The translations under genes and the position numbers were made by a program. A DNA stretch of 12,236 nt from Lautropia sp. SCN 70-15 (GTDB taxonomy: Bacteria; Pseudomonadota; Gammaproteobacteria; Burkholderiales; Burkholderiaceae_E), in contig MEEC01000054.1 in assembly GCA_001724315.1 (NCBI GenBank), positions 1 through 12,236 of the forward strand, read 5' to 3'. Positions 1 through 5,967 of this stretch are shown one piece after another. Each line of letters starts with the position of its first letter. The stretch's first letter is position 1. The notes beneath the pieces are model-generated. The model made no database searches, was not told the DNA's origin, and was given only the letters and a program-made list of their open reading frames with translations.

Positions 1-96
1 GTCTATGCGCTGGGCGGCCTGGCCGACCGCGACGGCCCGCAGGCGCGCCGCGCGGGCGCGCACGGCGTGGCGCTCAGGAGCGCGGCCTGGCGTTGA
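1..96 (+). CDS. C-terminal end of a probable Nudix hydrolase / thiamine phosphate synthase-like protein (partial)
   Basis: Frame 1 is open from the first base to a TGA at 94-96 and gives 31 residues. They start VYALGG, continue through a small Arg/Ala-rich helix, and end with AGAHGVAL followed by a short Trp-containing tail. A Y-A-L-G-G strand, then an Ala-Gly-Ala-X-G-V-A strand, is the end of a ThiE-like TIM barrel (phosphate-binding loop). In many betaproteobacteria this domain is fused behind a Nudix (MutT) domain, and that gene lies next to yacG, which fits here. The Nudix part, if present, is outside the window. The gene is convergent with yacG and their coding ends overlap by 23 bases (74-96). 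The assignment rests on a short tail plus gene order; a stand-alone ThiE-like protein is possible. Confidence 0.62.
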   Translation, partial: VYALGGLADRDGPQARRAGAHGVALRSAAWR

Positions 97-286
97 GGGC
101 GGCGGCCTCGCCTTCGTCGGACGAGGCCGCGTCGCCGCGGACGTCGCCCGCGATCCGGTAGGCCTCGGCGGCCCATGCGCCGAGGTCCACCGTCTTGCAG
201 CGCTCGGAGCAGAACGGGCGCCAGCGGTTGGCCGGCGAGAAGTCGGCCTTGCGGCCGCAGGTGGGGCAGTCGACCTTCACCGCCAT
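74..286 (-). CDS. yacG: DNA gyrase inhibitor YacG, small zinc protein
   Basis: This 70-residue protein has the YacG zinc signature: CPTC at residues 7-10 and C-SER-C at 26-30, with the conserved Trp-Arg-Pro-Phe just before the second pair and Asp-Leu-Gly-Ala-Trp after it. YacG of E. coli binds GyrB and inhibits gyrase; the four Cys hold one zinc ion. The tail after about residue 48 is acidic, Ala-rich and probably disordered. The ATG lies 4 bases after the zapD stop, so the two are almost certainly co-transcribed and perhaps translationally coupled; no strong ribosome binding site is visible. Its 3' end overlaps the convergent ThiE-like gene. Family assignment is secure; activity in this organism is inferred. 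Confidence 0.93.
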   Translation of the reverse strand: MAVKVDCPTCGRKADFSPANRWRPFCSERCKTVDLGAWAAEAYRIAGDVRGDAASSDEGEAAALNARPRS

Positions 287-290
287 GGCG

Positions 291-1046
291 TCAGAGATTG
301 CAGAGCGCGAGCTCGAAGTCCACGTCGCCTTCGAAGGGCTTGGGGCGCAGGTCGCCGCCCTGGCTGGTGAAGCGGATCCACAGGAGGTACTTGTTCGCGC
401 TGATCTCGGGAATCGCGCCCAGCGAGTCGTCGAGCCGCACCTGAACCATCTGCCAGGTGCGCCCGCCCAGCGACTGCTGGAAGCTGCCCTGCCGGGCGGT
501 CAGCACCGAGCGCTGCGCGCTCTCGCGCAGCAGGCTCAGGACGATGGTCAGGCTGTCGTGCAGCGCGCGGAAGGGCGCCGCCCAGCCGGCGATGTCGCGC
601 TGGCGAACCTCGGGCGGGCGATGCTGCCAGGCGTGGTAGGAGGGCAGGTCGAACTCGCAGGCGCCGCCGGCGATGATCACCCGGCTGCGGATGCTCATCA
701 GCCACTCGTTGTCGCGCAGGTGCTGGCCGGTGCGACCGGTGATCGCGCCCAGGCCGGCGGCCGCGGCGTCGATCTGCGCCAGCACGCGATCGAGCATGTC
801 GATCGCCACGTCGGGGCTGGCACGGAAGGCCATCAGCGTCTGGCGCTGGCGCTCGAGCTCCTGGAGCAGGTCGGACTTGAGGTCGGCCCGCGCGGAGACG
901 TCGAGGATCTCGAACAGCGTGATCAGCGCGACGTGGTGGTCGAGCGGATGCTCGCGCCGCGCGAAGGTGTCGAGGCGTTCGAACAGATCCTCGAGCCGCA
1001 GCAAGGTCCGGACGCGTTCGTTTAGCGGGTACTCGTACAGGATCAA
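291..1046 (-). CDS. zapD: Cell division protein ZapD (FtsZ-bundling factor), TTG start
   Basis: This protein of about 251 residues matches ZapD (formerly YacF, DUF1342), which crosslinks FtsZ filaments in the cytoplasmic Z ring. Typical stretches are the N-terminal I-L-Y-E-Y-P-L-N-E-R, the alpha-helical region with LLQELERQ, and the beta-rich C-terminal half with FDLPSYHAW and the final FELALCNL. The frame stays open upstream to an ATG at 1241, but that would add 65 Arg/Ala-rich residues and overlap coaE by more than 100 bases. I chose the TTG at 1046-1044 because the family begins with M-I-L-Y-E-Y-P, because an AGGA (1057-1054) sits 7 bases upstream, and because the length then matches the usual ~250 residues. 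A promoter-like sequence lies about 40 bases upstream. Confidence 0.93.
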   Translation of the reverse strand: MILYEYPLNERVRTLLRLEDLFERLDTFARREHPLDHHVALITLFEILDVSARADLKSDLLQELERQRQTLMAFRASPDVAIDMLDRVLAQIDAAAAGLGAITGRTGQHLRDNEWLMSIRSRVIIAGGACEFDLPSYHAWQHRPPEVRQRDIAGWAAPFRALHDSLTIVLSLLRESAQRSVLTARQGSFQQSLGGRTWQMVQVRLDDSLGAIPEISANKYLLWIRFTSQGGDLRPKPFEGDVDFELALCNL

Positions 1047-1053
1047 GGGCTCG

Positions 1054-1057
1054 TCCT
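1054..1057 (-). promoter_or_regulatory. Ribosome binding site supporting the zapD TTG start
   Basis: AGGA on the minus strand lies 7 bases before the TTG at 1046. It is the main sequence argument for the TTG rather than the far-upstream ATG that overlaps coaE. Confidence 0.6.
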
Positions 1058-1084
1058 GGGCCGTTCGTTGGCGCGGTTCGGCGA

Positions 1085-1113
1085 ATTCTGGCGCAAAGGG
1101 TCGAGCTTGACAA
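1085..1113 (-). promoter_or_regulatory. Sigma70-like promoter for zapD-yacG
   Basis: On the minus strand a TTGTCA (1113-1108, 5 of 6 to the -35 consensus) is followed, after exactly 17 bases, by CAGAAT (1090-1085, 4 of 6 to the -10). Transcription would begin near 1078 and leave a leader of about 32 bases before the zapD TTG. The gap between coaE and zapD (91 bases) is the largest inside the coaE-zapD-yacG part, so an internal promoter here is plausible. Found by eye only; no expression evidence. Confidence 0.45.
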
Positions 1114-1114
1114 A

Positions 1115-1127
1115 CCGCTTGCAGCGG
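1115..1127 (-). terminator. Short hairpin after coaE, possible weak terminator
   Basis: Ten bases after the coaE stop, the minus strand can form a 5-bp GC-rich stem (CCGCT paired with AGCGG, 3-base loop) followed directly by TTTGT. The stem and the T run are both short, so it would be a weak or partial terminator at best. It abuts the proposed zapD promoter. Confidence 0.25.
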
Positions 1128-1137
1128 GCAGCACGCG

Positions 1138-1821
1138 TCATCGGCCGTCCTCGTCGCGGTGGGTCGCCGCTGCGGGGCCCGCGTCGCCGGCGCCGCCCGG
1201 CCCCGCGGCCTTGCGCGCGGCGAGTTCGAGGTAGCGGGCATGCAGCGCGTCGACCTGCGGCGCGAGCGCCTGCGGATCGCCGCCGTTGTCGACGACGTCG
1301 TCGGCGGCGGCCAGCCTCGCCTCGCGGCTGGCCTGGACCGCGATGATCGCCTCGATCTGGGAGCGCTCGAAACGGTTGCGCTGCATGACCCGGGCGATCT
1401 GCGCTTCCACCGGGCAGTCGACCACCGCCAGGCGGTCGATGCGCTGGCGCCAGCGTCCCGACTCCACCAGCAGCGGCACCACCACCATCGTGTAGGGCCC
1501 GCTGGCCTCGGCGATCATCAGCTCGCAGCAGTGCCCGATCATCGGGTGCAGGATGGCCTCGAGCCGGTGCCGGGCCTGCGGGTCGGCGAACACGATCGCG
1601 CGCATCGCGGCGCGATCCAGCGCGCCGTCCTCGGCGATCACCGGGTCGCCGAAGGCCTCGCGGATGGCCGGGATCGCCGCGCCGCCAGGGGCGGTGAGCG
1701 CGTGCGCGATCGCGTCGGTGTCCACGATCGTGACACCGTGCGCGGCGAACAGGTCGGCGACCGTGCTCTTGCCGCTGCCGATGCCGCCGGTCAGGCCGAC
1801 CAGGAAGCGTCTGGAGTCCAT
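1138..1821 (-). CDS. coaE: Dephospho-CoA kinase
   Basis: CoaE phosphorylates the 3'-hydroxyl of dephospho-CoA with ATP, the last step of coenzyme A synthesis, in the cytoplasm. The 227-residue protein begins with the strand and P-loop GLTGGIGSGKST (Walker A, K18), followed by V-D-T-D at about 33-36 that binds the substrate side. VVPLLVE, the strand VVDCPVEAQ, the LID-region RNRFERSQ and the late ADDVVDNGGD are all family motifs. It is about 20-25 residues longer than usual because of a Gly/Ala-rich, probably disordered C-terminal tail. The ATG at 1821 sits directly before the P-loop strand as expected; its ribosome binding site is poor. A TAGACT (4 of 6 to the -10) lies 7 bases before the ATG but has no convincing -35. 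coaE beside pilD is a conserved arrangement in beta- and gammaproteobacteria. Confidence 0.95.
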   Translation of the reverse strand: MDSRRFLVGLTGGIGSGKSTVADLFAAHGVTIVDTDAIAHALTAPGGAAIPAIREAFGDPVIAEDGALDRAAMRAIVFADPQARHRLEAILHPMIGHCCELMIAEASGPYTMVVVPLLVESGRWRQRIDRLAVVDCPVEAQIARVMQRNRFERSQIEAIIAVQASREARLAAADDVVDNGGDPQALAPQVDALHARYLELAARKAAGPGGAGDAGPAAATHRDEDGR

Positions 1822-1920
1822 GCGATCGAGTCTAGCAGGCCGCGTCGACAGCTTCGGGGCGCAGCCCGGGCAGCCTTCGGGCAGTCGCGCCAGAATGTGA
1901 CGCGCGGTTCGCGCATGCGC

Positions 1921-1945
1921 GCCGGCGGCAGGGCAGCCCGCCGGC
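1921..1945 (-). terminator. Inverted repeat after pilD, candidate terminator or 3' stabilising hairpin
   Basis: A perfect 8-bp inverted repeat (GCCGGCGG at 1921-1928 and CCGCCGGC at 1938-1945, 9-base loop) lies 12 bases past the pilD stop, within the 136-base pilD-coaE gap. No T run follows on the minus strand, so it is not a standard intrinsic terminator. It could protect the 3' end of a pilBCD message or cause partial termination before coaE. Confidence 0.35.
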
Positions 1946-1954
1946 TCGATGCGC

Positions 1955-1978
1955 CGATCAGCGCATGCCGATCAGCGC
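1955..1978 (-). repeat. Short direct repeat straddling the pilD stop codon
   Basis: The unit GCGCTGATCGG (minus strand) occurs twice 14 bases apart, covering the last pilD codons and the stop. The second copy, shifted in frame, supplies the TGA. It looks like a small local duplication. Confidence 0.5.
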
Positions 1979-2809
1979 GCCTAGCGGCTCGCGAAAGTAG
2001 AGCGCGAGCAGCCCCGCTCCGGCCAGGTAGGGCCCGAAGGGAATCGGCACTTCGCGCTTGTGACGCGCGAACAGGATCATCGACACGCCGACCACCGAGC
2101 CCACGACCGAGGCCAGCAGGATGATCGCCGGCAGGGCGGTCCAGCCGAACCAGGCGCCCAGCGCGGCCAGCAGCTTGAAGTCGCCGAAGCCCATGCCTTC
2201 CTTGCCGGTGACCAGCCGGAACAGCCAGTAGACGGTCCACAGGCTCAGGTAGCCGGCCATCGCGCCGACCACCGCTTCCTGCAGCGGCACGAACACGCCC
2301 CAGAGGTTGAACAGCAGCCCCAGCCACAGCAGCGGCATCGTCATGCTGTCGGGCAGCAGCTGCGTGTCCAGGTCGATGAAGGTCAGGGCGATCAGCACGA
2401 AGCCGAGCAGCGCGGCGCCGAGCCCGGCCCAGGTCGCGCCGAAGCGCCAGATCGCCAGCGCGGTCAGCAGGCCGGTGGCCAGCTCGACCAGCGGGTAGCG
2501 GGCGGAGATCGCGGTGCCGCAGGCCTTGCAGCGGCCGCGCTGGATCAGCCAGCTCAGCAGCGGGATGTTCTCCAGCGCTCCGAGCTGGTGGCCGCAGGAC
2601 GGGCAGCGCGAGCGCGGCACCAGCAGGTTGAAGCGCTCGGCCGCCGGCGGGTCCTCGCCGCGCAGCTCGGCGGCCTGGGCCTCCCACTCCAGCTCCATCA
2701 TCTTCGGCAGCCGGTAGACGACGACGTTCAGGAAGCTGCCGATCATCAGGCCGAACACCAGCGCGGTGCCGACGGCCAGGGCAGGGGACTGCTGGAGGGC
2801 TTCGATCAT
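1958..2809 (-). CDS. pilD: Type IV prepilin leader peptidase / N-methyltransferase PilD
   Basis: PilD is the inner-membrane aspartyl protease that cuts the leader of type IV prepilins (and type II secretion pseudopilins) and methylates the new N-terminus. The 283-residue protein has an N-terminal membrane segment (about 11-31) ending in G-S-F-L-N-V-V-V-Y-R-L-P. A cytoplasmic methyltransferase loop follows, with the zinc tetrad C69-PS-C72 and C94-KA-C97. The polytopic peptidase domain carries the two aspartate motifs FIDLDTQLLPD (D146/D148) and GFGD (207-210). All key residues are present and the length is normal. The ATG is 27 bases after the pilC stop, consistent with a pilB-pilC-pilD operon. 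The final codons and the stop are part of an 11-base direct repeat. Confidence 0.96.
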   Translation of the reverse strand: MIEALQQSPALAVGTALVFGLMIGSFLNVVVYRLPKMMELEWEAQAAELRGEDPPAAERFNLLVPRSRCPSCGHQLGALENIPLLSWLIQRGRCKACGTAISARYPLVELATGLLTALAIWRFGATWAGLGAALLGFVLIALTFIDLDTQLLPDSMTMPLLWLGLLFNLWGVFVPLQEAVVGAMAGYLSLWTVYWLFRLVTGKEGMGFGDFKLLAALGAWFGWTALPAIILLASVVGSVVGVSMILFARHKREVPIPFGPYLAGAGLLALYFREPLGALIGMR

Positions 2810-2836
2810 GGGTGCAGGAAAGGAAGGCGATCCGCC

Positions 2837-4069
2837 TTATACCACCTGACCCAGCTTGAAGATCGGCAGGTACATCGCCACCACCAGGCCGCCGATGACC
2901 ACGCCGAGCACCACCATGATCATCGGCTCGAGCAGGCTGGACAGGCTCTCGACCGCCTCGTCCACCTCGCGCTCGAAGATGTCGGCCGCCTTGGACAGCA
3001 TCGAGTCGAGCGAGCCCGACTCCTCGCCGATCGAGGCCATCTGCAGCACCATGTTCGGGAACACCTGCGAGTTCTGCATCGCCACGGTGAGGCTGGTGCC
3101 GGTCGACACCTCCTGCTGGACCTTCTTCGTGGCCACCAGGTACACGTGGTTGCCGGCGGCGCCGCCCACCGAGTCCAGTGCCTCGACCAGCGGCACGCCG
3201 GCGGCGAACATCGTGGACAGGGTGCGCAGCCAGCGGGCGATCGTGGCCTTCTCGACCACCGGACCGAAAATCGGCAGCTTGAGCAGCAGCCGGTCCATGA
3301 ACATCTGGACCTTCGTCGACCGCTTCCAGGCCTGCATCAGGAAGTACAGCGAGCCCCCGATGCCGCCGAAGATCAGGTACCAGTACTCCACGAAGAAGTC
3401 CGATGCCGCGATCACCATCAGCGTGGGCGCCGGCAGGTCGGCGCCGAAGTTCGAGAAGACCTCCTTGAAGGCGGGCACCACGAACAGCATGATCACCGCC
3501 ACGACGATGAAGGCGACCGCCAGCACCGCCGTCGGGTAGAACAGGGCCGACTTGATCTTCCCCTTGATCGCCAGCATCTTTTCCTTGTAGCTGGCGAGCC
3601 GGTCGAGCAGGTCGTCGAGGATGCCCGCCTGCTCGCCGGCATTCACCAGGTTGCAGAACAGGCTGTCGAAGTAGAGCGGGTACTTGCGGAAGGCCTGGGC
3701 CAGCGAGGTGCCGGTCTCCACGTCGCCGCGGATGTCGGTGAACAGCTTGGACACCGCCGCGTTGCTCGAGCCGCGCGCCACGATGTCGAAGGCCTGCAGC
3801 AGCGGCACGCCGGCCTTCATCATCGTGGCCAGCTGGCGGGTGAACATCGCGATGTCCTTTTCCTGAATCCTCCTGCCGCGCGGGTAACTGCGCTTCTTGA
3901 CCTTGGTCACCACGATGCCCTGGCGGCGAAGCGACGATTTCAGGAGGGCCTGGCTTCTGGTTCGAACCTCGCCGCGGACGGTCTTCCCGACGCGGTCGCG
4001 GCCTTCCCACATGTAGGTCTGCTCGCGCGGCTGGGCGCGGTGAGTGGCAGTCGCTGCTCTGGTTGCCAT
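2837..4069 (-). CDS. pilC: Type IV pilus inner-membrane platform protein PilC
   Basis: PilC (GspF/T2SSF family) is the inner-membrane platform on which the PilB and PilT ATPases work to add or remove pilin subunits. The 410 residues contain two homologous T2SSF domains (about 75-198 and 278-400), each with the pattern F-x-R-Q/W-x-L-x-T/S-x-M-x-A-G-V-P-L-x-x-A. Three hydrophobic segments are visible (about 178-200, 228-247 and 382-402), the usual topology. The G-E-x-x-G-x-L motif occurs in both halves (GEQAGIL near 145 and GEESGSL near 348). The N-terminus has about 18 polar residues before the conserved Y-x-W-E-G stretch. It starts 23 bases after the pilB stop. Intact and typical. Confidence 0.96.
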   Translation of the reverse strand: MATRAATATHRAQPREQTYMWEGRDRVGKTVRGEVRTRSQALLKSSLRRQGIVVTKVKKRSYPRGRRIQEKDIAMFTRQLATMMKAGVPLLQAFDIVARGSSNAAVSKLFTDIRGDVETGTSLAQAFRKYPLYFDSLFCNLVNAGEQAGILDDLLDRLASYKEKMLAIKGKIKSALFYPTAVLAVAFIVVAVIMLFVVPAFKEVFSNFGADLPAPTLMVIAASDFFVEYWYLIFGGIGGSLYFLMQAWKRSTKVQMFMDRLLLKLPIFGPVVEKATIARWLRTLSTMFAAGVPLVEALDSVGGAAGNHVYLVATKKVQQEVSTGTSLTVAMQNSQVFPNMVLQMASIGEESGSLDSMLSKAADIFEREVDEAVESLSSLLEPMIMVVLGVVIGGLVVAMYLPIFKLGQVV

Positions 4070-4092
4070 CGTTCAGGTTCCCGTCTTTCGGT

Positions 4093-5820
4093 TCATTCGT
4101 TTGTCACAGCGAGGACTTCCTCGATGCTGGTCAGGCCCTGCATCACCTTCAACAGGCCCGAGCGGCGCAGATCGCGCACGCCTTCGGCCTCGGCCTGCGC
4201 CGCGATCTGCAATGCGTTGCCGCCGGCCAGGATCAGCCGCTGCATCTCCTCGGTGATCGGCATCACCTGGTAGATGCCCACCCTGCCCTTGTAGCCGCCC
4301 CCGCTGCAACGCTCGCAGCCCACCGGCCGGTAGGGCACCCAGCTGCCGTCGAGATCGGACTCCAGGAAGCCCGCGTTCAGCAGCGCGCCCTCGTCGACAT
4401 CGAGGGGCTGCTTGCAGGTGCACAGCCGGCGGGCCAGCCGCTGCGCGGTGATCAGGCTGACCGAAGACGCGATGTTGAAGGCAGGCACGCCCATGTTCGA
4501 AAGCCGCGTCAGCGTCGTCGGGGCATCGTTCGTGTGCAGCGTGGACATCACCAGGTGGCCGGTCTGGGCCGCCTTGATCGCGATGTCGGCGGTCTCCAGG
4601 TCGCGGATCTCGCCGACCATGATCACGTCGGGGTCCTGGCGCAGGAAGGCGCGCAGCGCGGCCGCGAAGGTGAGCCCGGCCTTCTCGTTGACGTTGACCT
4701 GGTTGACGCCCGGCAGGTTGATCTCCGCCGGGTCCTCGGCGGTCGAGATGTTCACGCCCGGCTCGTTCAGGATGTTCAGGCAGCTGTAAAGCGACACCGT
4801 CTTCCCCGAGCCGGTCGGGCCGGTGACCAGCACCATGCCGTAGGGCCGCTTGATCGCCTCGATCAGCGCCTCTTTCTGGTCGGGCTCGTAGCCCAGCGCG
4901 TCGATCCCGAGCTTGGCCTGAGCCGGGTCCAGGATCCGCATCACGATCTTCTCGCCGAACAGCGTCGGCAGCGTCGAGACCCGGAAGTCGATTGCCCGGT
5001 TGCCCGACAGCACCAGCTTCATCCGGCCGTCCTGCGGCACCCGCTTCTCGGAGATGTCCAGCCGGGAGATGACCTTGATCCGCGAGGCGAGCTTCTCCTT
5101 GATCGCGAGCGGGGGCTGGGCGATCTCGCGCAGCTCGCCGTCGACGCGGAAGCGGATCCGGTAGAACTTCTCGAAGGGCTCGAAGTGCAGGTCCGAGGCG
5201 CCGGCCTGGATCGCGTCGACCAGGATCTTCTGCAGGAAGCGCACGACCGGCGCGTCGTCGATGTCGCTGCTGTCGACCTGTGCCGCTTGCTCGTCGCTGG
5301 TGACGTCCACCCCCTCGACCTCGCCGGCGATCTCGTCGAGCGTATCGGCGGCACTGCGTCCGAGCTTCTCCACGAGGCGCAGCAGCTTGTCGTGCTCGAC
5401 GACCACGGCCTCGACGCTCGCCTGCGCGATGAAGCGGATCCGGTCCAGCAGCTTGGTATCGGTCGGGTCGGACACTGCCACCGATACCCTTCCGCCGCGC
5501 TTGCCCAGCGCAATGACCCCGGCCTCGGCGGCGAACTTGCGATCCAGCACATCGGCGGGCAGCGCCGCCGGATCCACCGCCGAGAGGTCGAGCAGCGGGT
5601 GGCCGAACACGTCAGCGGCGAAGGCGGCGAGCTGCCGCGCGCTCATCGTGCCGCTGGCGAGCAGCGCATCGACGAAACCGGTCTCGGCTTCGTCGGCCTT
5701 GCGCTGGATGTCGGTGGCCTGGTCGAGGCGCAGGCGCTGGTGCTGGACGAGCGCCCGCCCGAGGCCGGCCAGCGTGGTCTGCCGAGCCTGGGGGCGCTGG
5801 GTGGTCGTGATTGCGGCCAT
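4093..5820 (-). CDS. pilB: Type IV pilus extension ATPase PilB
   Basis: PilB is the hexameric cytoplasmic ATPase that powers pilus assembly through PilC. The 575-residue protein has the N-terminal T2SSE_N domain (to about 160), then the catalytic domain with Walker A GPTGSGKT (334-341, K340), the Asp box around EDP (362-364), Walker B leading into GEIRD (403-407), and the His box GHLVMSTLHTND (421-432). A zinc site near the C-terminus is formed by C467-T-C469 and C502-ER-C505; the first pair is CxC. Length is usual for PilB. The ATG at 5820 is preceded by two tandem AGGACGAC units, the nearer AGGA 9 bases away. No clear promoter is visible in the 147 bases upstream; a CAATAT there lacks a good -35. 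No pilA is in the window. Confidence 0.96.
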   Translation of the reverse strand: MAAITTTQRPQARQTTLAGLGRALVQHQRLRLDQATDIQRKADEAETGFVDALLASGTMSARQLAAFAADVFGHPLLDLSAVDPAALPADVLDRKFAAEAGVIALGKRGGRVSVAVSDPTDTKLLDRIRFIAQASVEAVVVEHDKLLRLVEKLGRSAADTLDEIAGEVEGVDVTSDEQAAQVDSSDIDDAPVVRFLQKILVDAIQAGASDLHFEPFEKFYRIRFRVDGELREIAQPPLAIKEKLASRIKVISRLDISEKRVPQDGRMKLVLSGNRAIDFRVSTLPTLFGEKIVMRILDPAQAKLGIDALGYEPDQKEALIEAIKRPYGMVLVTGPTGSGKTVSLYSCLNILNEPGVNISTAEDPAEINLPGVNQVNVNEKAGLTFAAALRAFLRQDPDVIMVGEIRDLETADIAIKAAQTGHLVMSTLHTNDAPTTLTRLSNMGVPAFNIASSVSLITAQRLARRLCTCKQPLDVDEGALLNAGFLESDLDGSWVPYRPVGCERCSGGGYKGRVGIYQVMPITEEMQRLILAGGNALQIAAQAEAEGVRDLRRSGLLKVMQGLTSIEEVLAVTNE

Positions 5821-5825
5821 CGAGT

Positions 5826-5841
5826 GTCGTCCTGTCGTCCT
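5826..5841 (-). repeat. Tandem 8-base repeat in the pilB leader containing two Shine-Dalgarno cores
   Basis: On the minus strand the unit AGGACGAC occurs twice head to tail just before pilB. Each copy holds an AGGA, at 9 and 17 bases from the ATG. Only the nearer is at a usable distance. The duplication may be accidental slippage or may add a standby ribosome site. Confidence 0.45.
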
Positions 5842-5945
5842 GGGTCCGGTCCCGGTTGGGATTCCGGCCGATATTGCGCTGCGGCCGCGCGGGGCGCTGA
5901 CCGGTGCTGGACGAGCGGCGGCGGGCGGTCGGACGAACGGTGCGC

Positions 5946-5967
5946 GGCGCTGCCCCCGGGCAACGCC
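5946..5967 (-). terminator. Strong hairpin directly after the CorC-family gene
   Basis: A 9-bp stem with a 4-base loop begins right at the stop codon: 5959-5967 pairs with 5946-5954. The single non-Watson-Crick position is a G-U wobble in minus-strand RNA but a C-A mismatch in plus-strand RNA, so the structure favours the minus-strand transcript. No T run follows. It may separate this gene from pilB by attenuation or protect its 3' end. Confidence 0.35.

Noticed and set aside
1..370. Plus-strand frame 5-370 as a protein-coding gene
   Set aside because: It is Arg/Ala-rich with no motif and lies antisense to yacG. Frame 1 over 1-96 gives a recognisable ThiE-like end instead.
1047..1241. N-terminal extension of zapD from the ATG at 1241
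   Set aside because: It overlaps coaE by 104 bases, adds low-complexity Arg/Ala/Pro sequence not found in ZapD, and makes the protein about 65 residues too long.
1791..4010. A 739-codon minus-strand frame across pilD and pilC, and a similar + strand frame at 2060-4273
   Set aside because: Both are out-of-frame readings of pilD and pilC, which are full-length and conserved in another frame.
5845..5945. Possible sigma54 promoter before pilB
   Set aside because: Pilus genes can be sigma54-dependent, but no GG-N10-GC element with the proper surrounding bases is visible on the minus strand here.
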